NCBI RefSeq assembly: GCF_050624435.1
Contig: NC_134537.1
Span: forward strand, 17,480,584 to 17,544,583
Direction of reading: 5' to 3'
DNA from: Tenrec ecaudatus
Lineage: Eukaryota > Chordata > Mammalia > Afrosoricida > Tenrecidae
Length of the DNA stretch: 64,000 nt
Below are positions 23,850-35,199 of the stretch, in pieces. Within the stretch, counting starts at the first letter, position 1; every line of letters begins with the position of its first letter. Under the pieces are notes generated by a model. That model did not search any database. It was not told where the DNA came from and was given only the letters and a program-made list of their open reading frames with translations. The translations under genes were made by a program, and so were the position numbers.

Positions 23850-24575
23850 ACTGTAACTTAACAATTTATTTATCACCTAAAATTCTGAGACCAATTGGAA
23901 GGTCCAGCCTTACAACCGAATGGGTCTTAAGGAGCGGTTGTTAAGTCGAAGGGTAAATGAAAGAGACAACGGACATGGAGTCTTACGTGGAGTCGGGAAC
24001 CAGCGAGAGCTAATGTATTCTCCCACCAGGATGAGGGCCCTACTTAAAGCCGGGTGGACAATAAGGTCTGATTGCTCTCAAAGGCAGACAACTTCAACAA
24101 CTGGTGCACGTATTCTTCAATGCCATGGATTATACTCTTTGTGTCCTACAATCATTATTGGTATCCTTTCGCTCTTTATAGGAGAATAAAGTCTCCTCTT
24201 TTTCCTGTAGAGTGGTTCATATTTCTGACCAGCTGGGCTTGTGTTGAGCAGACCAACATATAGCCCACACATCGGCTCACTGCAGGGTCTCTGCTTGACT
24301 CCTTTTCCCAAAGGACAGTGGCTACTGCCGCTCTGACCAAAGGCTCTTGGTGACAAGGAGGACAATTGGAGAAGTGTCTTGTCCTGAAGTGGGAGAGGAA
24401 AAATGTGCAAAGCACTAGACCAGGCCATAGGTTTATTATAAACTTGAATAAATCCTTCCAATACCGATGTCTTAGTTGTTTTTGCTGTACATGAACAGCA
24501 TCTGACAAGTTTAAATCATCAGAGGCCACTCTCAAAGTCCAGTGTTTTGAAACTGTGAAGAAATTTACTGAAACA
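23850..24575. other. No feature recognised
   Basis: Ordinary sequence with overlapping short frames on both strands (up to 137 codons at 24176-24589, minus), no motif and no repeat family that I can name. Confidence 0.4.
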
Positions 24576-25400
24576 TTTGGGTTGGACAAGAGCGTAATCT
24601 CCCCCCACCACCAATGGATTTTTTTTCAAAGCTATGTATTTACATTCTTTTTTTACAAAACAACCTTATTACTTTCAAATACTCTCCTTTACAATCCATA
24701 CATTTGTCAAATCTGCTATTTCATTCTTGGAAACATTTTCAAACGCATCTGTTTGGATGGCTGACAGCACCTCCCTTGTTTTTTTTCTTCACCTCTTCTG
24801 TGTCCTCAAATTGCTGTCCTTTCATGTCCCTCTGCATTCACAGAAACAAAAAGAAGCCACACTGAGGTCAGGTGAGTAGGAGAGGCATGCTGTTTTTACC
24901 ACAAGCTGCTGCACTGAGATGGCTGCCTGAGCAGGTACATTGCTGTGGTGGCAAACCAGCCCCCTAGCTGCCACAAATGTGGCCCTTTTTTGTCGCACAC
25001 TGTCACACCATCTTTTCAGAGCCTCTAAACAGAAAGCTTGACTAACAGTCTGACCTGGTGTAATGAACTCCAAATTCACTACGAGTAGACATTTCCATGC
25101 ATTCACAAACTTGACGGATGTCCAGAATGAGGTTTGTCATCAATTGCCAGTTCACCTTTTTTAAAATGAGAAAACCACTCATACACTTGCGTTTTCCCCA
25201 TAGTGCTGTCCTTGTAAGTTGTGTTCAACATCACAATGGTTTCTGCAACATGTTTCCCAAGCAGGAAACAAAATGTCACAGCCACATGTTATTCTCTTAA
25301 ATCGGCCATCACAAAAAAAAAAAAAAAGAGGTTTGAGCAAAACTGCTTTTATGAAAAAATTCACTGTGACCTGAGAGAATCTTCACAGGTGACACCACTG
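24576..25400 (-). mobile_element. Mariner (Tc1/mariner) transposon with gutted transposase
   Basis: Two minus-strand protein pieces belong to a mariner DD34D transposase. One (about 25285-25103) is the N-terminal helix-turn-helix part, with AETIVMLNTTYKDSTMGKTQ and VYEWFSHFKKGEL. The other (about 25106-24822) is the C-terminal catalytic part, with PGQTVSQAFCLEALKRW and YSPDL. The segment between them, which would hold the second helix-turn-helix and the first catalytic Asp, is missing. The second catalytic Asp is replaced (HHSN where the family has HHDN), and the third, after YSPDL, is lost. A TIR-like end (TTGGGTTGGACAAGAGCG) lies near 24577, but I could not find its partner, so the right end is uncertain. 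Inactive. Confidence 0.8.
25312..25326. repeat. Oligo(A) run
   Basis: Fifteen A residues within the 5' part of the mariner remnant. Confidence 0.9.
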
Positions 25401-25697
25401 GGTGCACTAACTCAGAGCAAGTTGCTAGATGCTTGCCTTGTAGGAAAAATGTGTACTATGAAAGCTATGCCCAGTGGAGTTTTTTCCCTGTTTTTTGTTA
25501 GTTTGTTTGTTTGCTTGTTTGTTTGTTTTGATACCCACACATTATCATTAGAAAGTTATATACCAAAAATGTTTGGTATTTTTCTTTTAAATTGATGTTT
25601 CTATCCCGGGCATTGGAAAGTGAATCTCTTTTTCCTCCATGTAATATGACTGAAGTGCCCCAGACCTATTCTCTGAGTCCAACTTGCTGAATTTGGC

Positions 25698-25870
25698 AGA
25701 GTCCTGCTGGTCTACCACATCAGTAATGTTGGCTCAGTCCTGCTGGTCTACCACATCAGTAATGTTGGCTCAGTTCTGCTGGTCTACCACATCAGTAATG
25801 CTGGCTCAGTCCTGCTGTCTACCACATCAGTAATGCTGGCTCAGTCCTGCTGCTCTACACATCAGTAATG
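25698..25870. repeat. 36-bp minisatellite, about 5 copies
   Basis: The unit begins CTCAGTCCTGCTGGTCTACC and continues ACATCAGTAATGTTGG. Copies 4 and 5 carry 1-2 bp deletions in the CTGGTCTACC part. Close similarity between copies implies recent expansion. Confidence 0.96.
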
Positions 25871-26321
25871 ATCGTGATGGCCCAAATGATTGTAATTCCA
25901 GTCAATGCTCAATTCTCCATAAGGATTATTTGATGAATGTTAAACCTTCCACCTCCCAGAAAACTTCTGCGTTGTTGCTTCTTTCCTTTCCTGTGGCATG
26001 TACCTAGAAGATGGGCACACTCTTTGTATCTGTTGCAACCAACCATTAGCATTACAAGCTAAGAGTTTCTGTAATGGGTACATATCAAGAGGTAAGTAAT
26101 GCTTTGTGCCCACAAAGTTACCCATTTATTTTGGTAAACAGACATTGTAGGGCCACTGTGATTTTAAACAGCCATCCTCAGGGTAATAATCTAACACATG
26201 TATGAAGGTAACTTGTTCTGCAAAAGCCTAAGAAGTAGCCATTATCTGTGCTGTATAAGAGTGAATAGCATGAATCCCCCCTTATGGGAGGCAGTGAAGA
26301 CAGAAAAGAAAGAAATTGATC
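25871..26321. other. No feature recognised
   Basis: Sequence between the minisatellite and the next L1, with no motif or repeat that I can name. Confidence 0.4.
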
Positions 26322-26334
26322 AAATGTGTCCATT

Positions 26335-27275
26335 GAGACATTGGGTCTCCACTCAAGTACTCCCTCAATGCAAGAATACTTTATTCTATTAAACTGGCAT
26401 TCCAGCATGCTCACCTTCCTCACACAAGTGCTAAAGACAAAGTGGGTGCATAAGAAATTGTGGTGAAGAAAGCTGCCGGAGCCAGGCTATCAAAAGATAT
26501 AGTGTCTGGGGTCTTAAAGACTTGAAGGTAAACAAGTGGCCATCTAGCTCAGAAGCTACAAAACCCACACGGGAGAAGCACACCAACCTGTGTGATCACG
26601 AGGTGTCAAAGGGATAAAGTATCAGGCATCAAACAACAAAAAATCAAATCATGGTGAATGAGAGGGAAAGCAGATTGGGGCCCCAAGATCCATCTATAGG
26701 CAACTGGATACCCCCTTACAGAAGGGTCACTGGGGGATGAGCCAGTCAGGGTGCAGTGTAGCAACGATGAAACATACAACTTTCCTCTAGTTCCTAAATG
26801 CTCCCTCCCCTCCGCCCCCCAACAATTCCACCTTACAAATCCGGCTAGACCAGAGGATGTGCACTGATACAGATAGGATCTGGAAACACTGGGAATCCAG
26901 GACAGATGATCCCTTCAGGACCAGTGCTGAGAATGGCGATGCCTGGAGAGTGGAGGGAGGGTGGGGTGGAAAGGGGAAACTGATTACAAGGATCTTCTAC
27001 ATATAACTTCCTCCCTGGGGGACAGACAACAGAAAAGTGGGGGAAGGGAAACGTCAGACAGTGTTAAGATATGACAAAATAATAATAATTTATAAATTAT
27101 CAAGGGTTCATGAGGCAGGGGGGGCAGGGAGGGAGAGGGAAAAAATGAGTTGATACCAAAGGCTCATGCAGAAAGCAAATGTTTTGAGAATGATGATGGC
27201 AACAAATGTACAAACATGCTTAACACGTTAACTAACTTGACCTAAATAACATAAAAAATATATTCCAACTTAAAA
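26335..27275 (+). mobile_element. 5'-truncated L1 with 13-bp target-site duplication
   Basis: It matches 19450-20420 of the reference L1 copy (AAGTGGGTGCATAAG, GGGTCTTAAAGACTTGAAGG, GAGAAGCACACCAACCTG, AATTATCAAGGGTTCATGAGG). AAATGTGTCCATT occurs at 26322-26334 and 27276-27288, directly flanking it, and the 3' side ends in an A-rich tail. The duplication is still perfect, so this is one of the younger insertions. No coding sequence is present. Confidence 0.85.
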
Positions 27276-27288
27276 AAATGTGTCCATT

Positions 27289-27749
27289 TAAACTGTTTAT
27301 CTTTTTAAGACTTCAAGATGAACTAAGAGATTGTTGTATTGCTTTCTTAGATTCCAGCTCAGACCTGAGTTGTGAGTTTGACTGTTGCTGTTTAGGTGGT
27401 TCAGAGAACAAGTTTGTGGACTTGTGATGTGGAAACACAAAGCTTGTATGACTGTATTGATTAATGGATAGACACACAGCACCACTGGGAGTTCAGCCAC
27501 TGTCCAACCCCTGCCTTAGGAGCAATCATTCCTTGGCAGATTTGAGAAGCAGGGGCCCTCTATGGCAAAGATGGGGATACCTCAAGTGCACATTTTGGGG
27601 TGAGGCGGTGAGAATGGCTCCAGACACACAGATAACAAAGTGGGTCATTAAGTAGCATTTCAATAGTTTTCATAAGGGAGATGCCACAGACAAAGGAAGA
27701 TGAAATTCATAGAGTATTGCAAGGATTCTCTCTTCTTTGCCTCAAAGTA
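27289..27749. other. No feature recognised
   Basis: Sequence between an L1 and an AfroSINE. The short frames on both strands have no recognisable product. Confidence 0.4.
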
Positions 27750-28412
27750 TGTTGCTGTTGTGCCATCTAGTTGATTCCAATCCATGGCAACCCTGTACGA
27801 CATGATAGAACTTTCCAATAGGGATTACTAGGCTGTGGTATATCCAGTGAAGAGTTAGAATCACTGACTTTTTCATCAGCAACTGTGGTAGTTGTCAATT
27901 TGAGAGGATTAAGAGTTAAGGGGTGGGGTTTAGCCTACCAATCAGGTTGCAGCTTGATGACCTCATTCGGAGGCACTAAGGAGATCAATAGCTCTCTGGA
28001 AGCAGGAAGCGGGTGGACTCCCTGGGAGACATTGTAGCTGACAAGACACATGTTGCTAAGCTAGTCCCCTGAGCTGGAGGAGCCACGCAGAGACCCCTAC
28101 CAGTGCTGAAATGCTTCCACTGCCATTGGATCCACAAGACTTTCCACCTACTGGCCTGTGATCTTCCTGCATTTGGTATCATTGCATATGTTTCATGAGT
28201 TTGAAGAGGACTTTAAAGATTGATATCGGAGATATGGGCTAATATCGGACTTATGGACTTGATCTGGGCTGGGATGTTTTCTTAATATTCAATTGCTCTT
28301 GTATATAAAGCTGTTTCTTATACACATATAAGTGTCTCTGAATGTGGATCTCTATTCTGCCCATACTAATACAGCATCCAAGTACTTTAACCAGCACACC
28401 ACCAGGGCTTCT
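27750..28412 (-). mobile_element. AfroSINE interrupted by an LTR
   Basis: 27750-27883 is the 3' two-thirds (GTGCCATCTAGTTGATTCC, CATGGCAACCCTGTACGAC). 28374-28412 is the tRNA-like start (TTTAACCAGCACACCACCAGGG). The LTR at 27884-28373 lies between them, so the SINE was there first. Confidence 0.85.
27884..28373 (+). mobile_element. MaLR-like solo LTR inside an AfroSINE
   Basis: 490 bp, from TGTGGTAGTTGTCAATTTG to CCATACTAATACA. Flanks GCAAC and GCATC are a 5-bp target duplication with one change. Shared blocks with the other LTRs are TGGATCCACAAGACTTTCC, GGCCTGTGATCTTCCTGC and the GGACTTATGGACTTG block near the end. Confidence 0.85.
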
Positions 28413-28450
28413 TATCTCAAAGCTACAACCATCTAAATCTGACATTACCA

Positions 28451-28653
28451 GTTCAGCATATGGAGCAGTGGGTTTTCCGTAGGGCTGCTCACTGCAAGGT
28501 CAGCGTTTTGACAACACCAGCTAGCTGCTCAGCAGGAGGAAGATGAGACTTTCTACTTTCAGAAAGTTTTACAGTCTCAGAAACCCACAAGGGCAGTTCT
28601 ATCCTGCCCTACAGTGGCTGTGAGTTGGAATCAATCAATGGCAGAAAGTTTGG
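28451..28653 (+). mobile_element. AfroSINE
   Basis: GGGCTGCTCACTGCAAGGTC, GCTAGCTGCTCAGCAGG, CTCAGAAACCCACAAGGGC and GAGTTGGAATCAATCAATGG follow in family order. The first bases of the head are diverged. Confidence 0.85.
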
Positions 28654-29360
28654 CACACATCCTCTTCCCCACAACACAATGCTGAGAGGAAACACTGAGC
28701 CACATTGCAATGCCAGGTTGGTCCCTAGACCTATGAAGAGGCTGAACAATCTGCTCATATCGCAATACCTGGTAGCCCAAGCAATGCAAAATTGCTTTAT
28801 CAAATTTGCAAATGAATACAACTCATGCATAGTCAGCCTGGCCTGTAAATACTAAAACTGCAGTCATTAAATACACAGTACCAAAGACCTTCATCCCAAA
28901 TTACAACTGATAAAAGAAAGTAAGACTTTTTTGTAACTGATAAAAGAAAGTAAGACTTTGAATTTAGATGATCTTTAAAGTAAATTTTTAAAATGTACAT
29001 GAATATTTGAAGAAGGAAAAAATTAGTTCAACTGTGTATTAAGGATGTCTGTTTAAAAGGCATAATGGTAACTATGGAGACACCTTGGTTTTTCACGTGT
29101 GTGATATATAATAGTTTTCACACCAAGAAAAAAATTGATAGCTCTATCTCTCACAACTCCTGCTTCCTGACAAACAAACAGCATGAGGGACATCCACCAA
29201 AAATACCTTTCTTATACCTATTATTCTGCCATTCAGTCTCAGATACATCTCGTTGAGTTGTGCTAAATTGCTTTTCATACCCCAAATGAGTCACATTACT
29301 TATCTTTAGGCCATCATCTTTAACCTTTATCAGGTCCAAGAATCCACTTAAAAATCAAAT
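28654..29360. other. Mostly unrecognised sequence with a short duplication
   Basis: AACTGATAAAAGAAAGTAAG occurs at about 28904 and again at about 28936, a 32-bp direct duplication. I see nothing else to annotate. Confidence 0.5.
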
Positions 29361-29369
29361 TCTGGGTTC

Positions 29370-29901
29370 CCAGTATAGCACTGATGAGCCATACGACTTT
29401 CCTCTAGTTCTTTAATGCTTCTTCAGCCCCCACTATCATGATCCCAATTCTACCTTACAAATCCAGCTAGACCAGAGATGTCCAGGGGTACAGATAAGAG
29501 CCAGAAACATAGGGGAAACAGTACAGATAAACCCTTCAGGACCAATAATAAGAGTAGAGATATCAGGAGGGTAAGGGAAAGGGGAGGGAGAAAGGGAGTA
29601 CTGATCACAATGATCTACATATATAACCCCCTCCCTGGGGGATGGACAACAGAGAAGTGGGTGAAGGGAGACAGTGGTCAGTGCAAGACATGAAAAAATA
29701 ATAACAGCTTATAAATTACCAAGGGTTCATGAGGGAGGAAGCATGGGGAAAAAACTGAGGAGCTGGAGCCAAGGGCTCCAGTGGAAAGAAAATGTTTTAT
29801 AAATGATGCTGGCAACAAATTTACTAACATGATTGACACAATGGATGGAAGTATGGATTGTGATAAGAGCTGTATGAGCCCCCAATAAAATATTTTTTTA
29901 A
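29370..29901 (+). mobile_element. 5'-truncated L1 with 9-bp target-site duplication
   Basis: It matches 19900-20430 of the reference copy (TTCCTCTAGTTCTTTAATGC, CTTACAAATCCAGCTAGACC, AAATTACCAAGGGTTCATGA, GATAAGAGCTGTATGAGCCC). TCTGGGTTC flanks it at 29361-29369 and 29902-29910. It ends in AATAAAATATTTTTTTAA. Confidence 0.82.
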
Positions 29902-30369
29902 TCTGGGTTCTATTCATAGAGACTGTAACTGTTTCATGGGCCCAGAAATCTGGATCTTTGTAATCTTATCATTTATTCTGATACAGGAGGTCCAAAGGTC
30001 TTATTTAAGAAATACGGTTTTAGGCAAATTGTACATGAACCACACACAACACTCTGCAATGCCACTCTCTGTTCCCTCAACCACAAAACCCCTACATGTT
30101 CTCCAAGGCCAGGTCCAAGGGAATCTTCTTCTCCCCTTCTGTGCTCCCAATGTACACAGTGTACTACTCTTACCGACTGTATCATATTCTGTTGTATTCA
30201 CGAGGGAGAGTCTAGCTTCTCAGCTAGTTAACAAGACACATGTGGGTGGCCAACTATGCAGCATGAGTGCTTAGTAAGTCTTTGATTAATAAGTGGACAA
30301 ATGACCTTTGAGGATGAGATTTACTCTCCTGAAATGATAGACCCTTTTATTTCTGTCTCAATTCAAGCA

Positions 30370-30650
30370 TTCATAATTGCTAGGTCAGTATCTCTTCTTT
30401 CATAAATCCTTCTCTGATAAGCCCAGGGCTATTTCTCCATCTCTCTGAGTAACAATGGATCTTGTTTTGTCCTTCTCTCAAAGCATTATCTCATGCTTTG
30501 TCTGATAGCTATCAGTACATGCTCTTTATTACCTCTACTTGGCTAGGCTTCCTATTTAACCATCTTGGTGTCCCCTGAGAACACAGCAGTGTGGCTTGCA
30601 CATAGTAGGTTCTCAATAAATATTTGAAAAGAATTGCATGGCACAAGGCC
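30370..30650 (+). repeat. LINE L2 3' end
   Basis: The end TGGCTTGCACATAGTAGGTTC, TCAATAAATATTTG is the signature L2 terminus, and the upstream CCCTGAGAACACAGCAG block fits. Ancient, shared by all mammals. Confidence 0.8.
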
Positions 30651-31411
30651 AACTTGCCTGATAGAAGGGCAAACCACTTGGACAAGTGAAAAACACCATT
30701 CCCTTCTCCTCGCTACAGTAGAACAAAATCAGAGTACAGATATCATAAAGACAATGAGAACGATACTTTGCCCTTTGGAAATATCAGCCTAATAAGGATT
30801 GTGAAGTTTGCAGCAGACTGTAACTTTCTAAATGTAAGTATTTACAGCTATGAAAAAAAAAAGTGTTAGCTTGTGCAGGTACCCGGCTTGTAAGACTGCT
30901 TCTATCCTCAATTACTCGTATTGTTGTTACTGTGATTATTAATATTATTATCAATAATGATGGATGAGATCAAATACTGATATAGCAGTGTAGTCATTAC
31001 TATCTCATGCGGAAGTTCTCCACTGTTTATCGTAGAGTAATACACTAGCATATGTCTTCAACCAATATACAAAAAACAACAAGGCAATAGTTATCCATTC
31101 ATTCGTTCATTCATTCAGCCAATGAGATTGAAGTATCATTAAATGTAAGGGCTGTCTGTCACCTTTGTCTTTATAGGCTGAGATCATCACAGCTCCTGTG
31201 GATTTCTTCTTGTTGGTTGATGGATAAAAGAACATATGAGTGATGGAGCAAATAAACAAATCACAAGGTAGATTTTTATCTTTCTTCTCACCAAATCAAT
31301 ATACTGCCAGTGGTTTTCAGCTTGGCCGAATAAATTTAAATTGCGTGGATTACTGAACAACGCAGGGCAACTTGTTTACATTTCTAAGTTGTCTTTACTC
31401 CCATCAGTGTC
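30651..31411. other. No feature recognised
   Basis: Unique-looking AT-rich sequence. A short CATT repeat lies near 31088-31115. Confidence 0.45.
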
Positions 31412-31534
31412 GTCCACTGGCAAGGGGGAGACGGGACAGAGATTCACTATCCGTCCACTGGCAAAGGGAAGACGGGACAGAGCTTCACTATCCATCCACT
31501 GGCAAGGGGGAGACGGGACAGAGATTCACTATCC
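31412..31534. repeat. 41-bp minisatellite, exactly 3 copies
   Basis: The unit begins GTCCACTGGCAAGGGGGAG, followed by ACGGGACAGAGATTCACTATCC. The three units differ at only a few positions. It is much richer in G than its surroundings. Confidence 0.97.
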
Positions 31535-33559
31535 AATGAGCAACCTTTCAAAGGGCATTTAGCGTTGTTCTAATTTTTAATTTTCCTCCAAGAGAACCAT
31601 TTACTTCGCTGCTGTGCCTGACCTTAAATTCAGAAAAGCGCTTTATGTTCCATGAAGAACAATGATGACATTTTCAAATAAAGTGGCTGTAGGTAAGTAG
31701 GTAGACATGTATAGGAAAGAAATGGTCACCTTTGGTAATCTTCATACAATCCATTGGTAAAGAAATATAGGCAATTTTTTAGTTTAAAAAAAGGCATAAA
31801 AGCTAAAAGAGTTATCAAGAAGTGGCTTACTGGCAAAATAGCATTGTGAAAACTATACCAAATATACAACAGGCTGATGCTCATCAGCACGATGGCTACA
31901 GGACACAGCAGCAAAGGCAACCGCACCACTGTGCAGTGCCAATGAGGACTGTAGGTTGCTCGGAGCAAAGGCTTCACGCAGTTCTCTAAGTGCCTGCGCT
32001 CCAAAGAGCTAAACTGTACGACCTGCAGGCACCAGGGCCACTGCAGGTAACTGCAGGGCTGTGTCACCTCAGGAATCCCGGATAGATGCTTTGAAAAGAC
32101 CTCCTGTTCTACTGTAGCCTGCTAGCTAATCTCACCTGCAGGAAGAGAATCTCCTCCAGTTACAGGTCTGTTCATGTCCTAGGACAAATCACCCTCCAGA
32201 AATTAGCTAAACCAGGACCGGTGGGCAGTGTGATCCTGGGCTTTGATTCTAATGATGGGACAGCAGGAAATTAAGCATGCAGGTGACCATTTACAAAAAC
32301 TGTCAGGAGTCCTTTTAATAGTCTGTGACAGGAGGCTGCATCATCATGCCGTCCCTGAAGGTACAGGAGAGTAGATAGCAGCGAAATCAAATGCAAGCAG
32401 TTGTCAGGAATTCAATTGTGGTGCTGAATTCCATTCAGAATGGAAAGGCACACACCCTTTAAAGCAATGTTAAAAACTTCTTGACATTGCAGGCTTTCCT
32501 GAGTGCCCTCTATGGCAGCAGGATAGAGGAGATTGCACTAGTAAAAATGTCAACCAGAGAGTTTGTCTTGTATCTCATTACCTGGAAATACCAGGGGGAT
32601 TTCTACACACTTCTGAATAACTGTTGACAGCGTCACTCCCTGACCTGGAGCATTACTGTCGCATTAAGACAAATCACTCAGGGAAATAAGAATAACGAAA
32701 GGTGAGATTGGAAAAAGCAGGAAATGTATTAGCGTATCTTTTTTTATTAATGTATTTATTTGGTCATTTTAAAGCTATGTTGGAAACTACTGCTGTGCTG
32801 AAAATGAAAGATGAACTATTTATTCATATTAAATGAAGATTTCCTTTTAACCCCAGAGAGCGTAATCATTATTCCAATAGTATTGCATTATTCCAATATT
32901 ACTCAATCTTTCCTAAAATCTCTAGGATCTTATGAGGACATCCTATCTCTTAATGAGTACTAGAACACAGGGGGTACTTAAGAGACACTTTGAGAGATGT
33001 AGCCAGATGCTAGACAAGCTAAGTCACTTCTGCATAAATAATGGAATTAAATGGAAACCCAAAGTCTGCAGTGCTAACTAATGAAGAAATATGAGATACA
33101 CCCAAAAAGGGGGGTGGTGATATAATGTAAAGCAAGGTCAGTGGACTACGTTAGCTATGCTCTTAAAACTGCTGGGACAAACTACCGTAAGTGACAAAGT
33201 TCTTTCTAAAGCTAAGTCACTGTTTTAAAAAGCGCACACATAAATTTTGCAAGTTTCTAAATTGTCTGAGTCTCCGTTTTTTTCTGTATAGGAGTATTTA
33301 TACAGAAAATGTTTTTATGTTTCTGTCAAGTTAAAGATTTCTAAGTAAATTGTACTAAGAACTGGGTCTTGAGCAAAAAGAAAGCATCAGAAGGTAATTT
33401 GTGACAGACAGAACCCAGAGATATTAACCTCTTAGAAATACATGTTTATGCATCAGGAGAAACTGAAGTCTGGGACCATGAAGACATCTCTTAGGAGTAA
33501 AGGGGTGGGGTGGGGGAAGAGACTTATTTACATTCCCAAGAGTTAGGGTACAAGACCAG
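31535..33559. other. Unique-looking sequence with one hydrophobic open frame
   Basis: I recognise no repeat here. The minus-strand frame 32067-31726 (113 codons) would encode an N-terminal Cys/Trp-containing part and then long hydrophobic stretches (RLPLLLCPVAIVLMSISLLY and ILPVSHFLITLLAFMPFF). It has no homologue that I know and no clear splice context, so it may be chance. The rest has no coding signal. Confidence 0.35.
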
Positions 33560-34103
33560 TGTGGCAGTTACATAATCGTTTGTCAATTTGAGAGGCTTAA
33601 GAGTGAAGGGGTGGAGTCTAGTCTATCCATTAGGTCATAACCAATGAGGCCTCTATGTGGGCATGGCCTTCTCCTGAGGATTCTAAAAACTCTTGGATTC
33701 CTCCTTGGAAATGGGAGACTCTGTCTCAGCGCACTCCCTGGAAGACATTACAACTGACAAGACACATGGAGACAGGCTGATGGCAACCAGAACCTCGAAG
33801 CTGGAGAAGCCACGTGGAAACCCTTGCCAGCACTGAGATGCTTACAATGCCACTGGATCCACAAGACTTCCCACCCACTGGCCTGTGATTTTCCTGCCTT
33901 CAGTGTCATTGCATGGGTTTCGTGAGTCTGAAAAGGACTTAATAGATTTGGTATTGGAAATATGGGCTAATACTGGACTTGTGGACTTGATCTAGACTGG
34001 CCTGGGATGTTTGCTTAATGTACAATTACTGTTTACATAAAACTCTCTCTTAAAACCACGAGTGTCTATGAATTTGTTTCTCTAGTCAACCCAGACTAAC
34101 ACA
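33560..34103 (+). mobile_element. MaLR-like solo LTR
   Basis: 544 bp, from TGTGGCAGTTACATAATCG to CCCAGACTAACACA, flanked by ACCAG and TCCAG (a 5-bp duplication with one change). It shares GACAAGACACATGGAGACAGG, TGGATCCACAAGACTTCCC and GGGCTAATACTGGACTTGTGG with its relatives. It is the most complete uninterrupted copy here. Confidence 0.85.
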
Positions 34104-34299
34104 TCCAGTTAGGAGCAAAGGTTTTCTTCTTCTTTTGAAAAGGGAAAGGGGTTCGGGGGGCGGGGGGGCAAACAGCATGTATATAAGCATTCAGAGTCAT
34201 TCGAGAAAATTCAGAATGTGCACATGTAAGTGTATCCATCCAGCTAGCATTAGGTTGCTCGGGTGATAAGAACCTGGGGCACAGATATTTGTGTTGTTC

Positions 34300-34500
34300 A
34301 ATTTACTGTCAAGTAATTAATCAATGAAACAGAAAATGGGTAAGTATGGGAGAGATACATAAAACCAAGGGCTTATTCTTTGGAAATAATTAATAAAATT
34401 GATCGACATCAGGCTTCAATAATCAAGACTACAAAAGAGAACACACAAATTAGCAATATCAGAAAAGAGAGAGTACCTCCAAAGATCCTAGGTTGCAAAA
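34300..34500 (+). mobile_element. L1 ORF2 fragment
   Basis: ATCAATGAAACAGAAAATGGG, TTCTTTGGAAATAATTAATAA and ACACAAATTAGCAATATCAG resemble the conserved L1 ORF2 region just before the reverse-transcriptase core. Too short and diverged to be functional. Confidence 0.55.
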
Positions 34501-34777
34501 ACAATACCGTTGACCCACTTTTTTAGAATTTGCATGGGCCAGGGAGGCAACTTTTTGTGTGAATGTGAATTTTCTAATGTAAGCAACTGGAAGAGGGATG
34601 GCTAGGTTATCTAGGGGGCAAATGTTTAAAACTATAAGAAAGTGCCCAAGTGTCTTTCCAGAGTATCTACAGCATTGTGCATTCCCACCAGCAAGATGGA
34701 GATCCCAGTTTCTCGGCCTCCTCCCAGCATTTTGGTAGTCTTACTTTAGCCCTCGAGTTAGCTCTTCTACTAGGTTA

Positions 34778-35185
34778 AAGGAGCTCTGATGGCATCATGG
34801 TGAGTTAAGCCTGGGCTACAAACACAAGGCCAGCCGTTCTAACCTACCCGTCTCTTCCCCAGAGAAAGATGAGGCTTTCTAGTCCCCGAAAGGTGCCTCC
34901 GAAACCCGAAGTGGCAGATGCACCCTGTCCTATACAGGGTTTCTTAACCTTATTCTACTCTCAACCTGTTTTCACCAGAGTAGTTTGCAACATGGGCAAG
35001 TGCTGCCAAGAACATCTTAGATTCACTGAGGTTTTTTGTTTTTTTGAATGACCCTTTGGTCATTGCACAATCGGAAATCTTTTACTGTTGCCAATTTTTT
35101 TTTGTGACCCTCCCCCCCCTATCTGTTCAGTTACATGACCTCATAGGGTGCCTATGAGTTAGAGTCCACTCTATGACTGGTTTCG
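34778..35185 (+). mobile_element. AfroSINE interrupted by about 200 bp
   Basis: 34778-34940 carries AGGAGCTCTGATGGCATCATGG and AGAAAGATGAGGCTTTCTAG up to CCTGTCCTATACAGG. 35137-35185 holds the missing end (CATAGGGTGCCTATGAGTTAG). The 34941-35136 stretch between is not AfroSINE. Confidence 0.7.
34941..35136. other. Unidentified insert inside an AfroSINE
   Basis: It starts CAGGGTTTCTTAACC, which resembles the start of hAT elements of the SPIN type, and contains GAATGACCCTTTGGTCATTG. The far end does not match an inverted terminus, so the family is unproven. Confidence 0.3.
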
Positions 35186-35199
35186 TGAAATCCGTTAGC

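Noticed and set aside
25698-25870. CRISPR-like array
   Set aside because: There are no unique spacers between units, so it is an ordinary tandem repeat.
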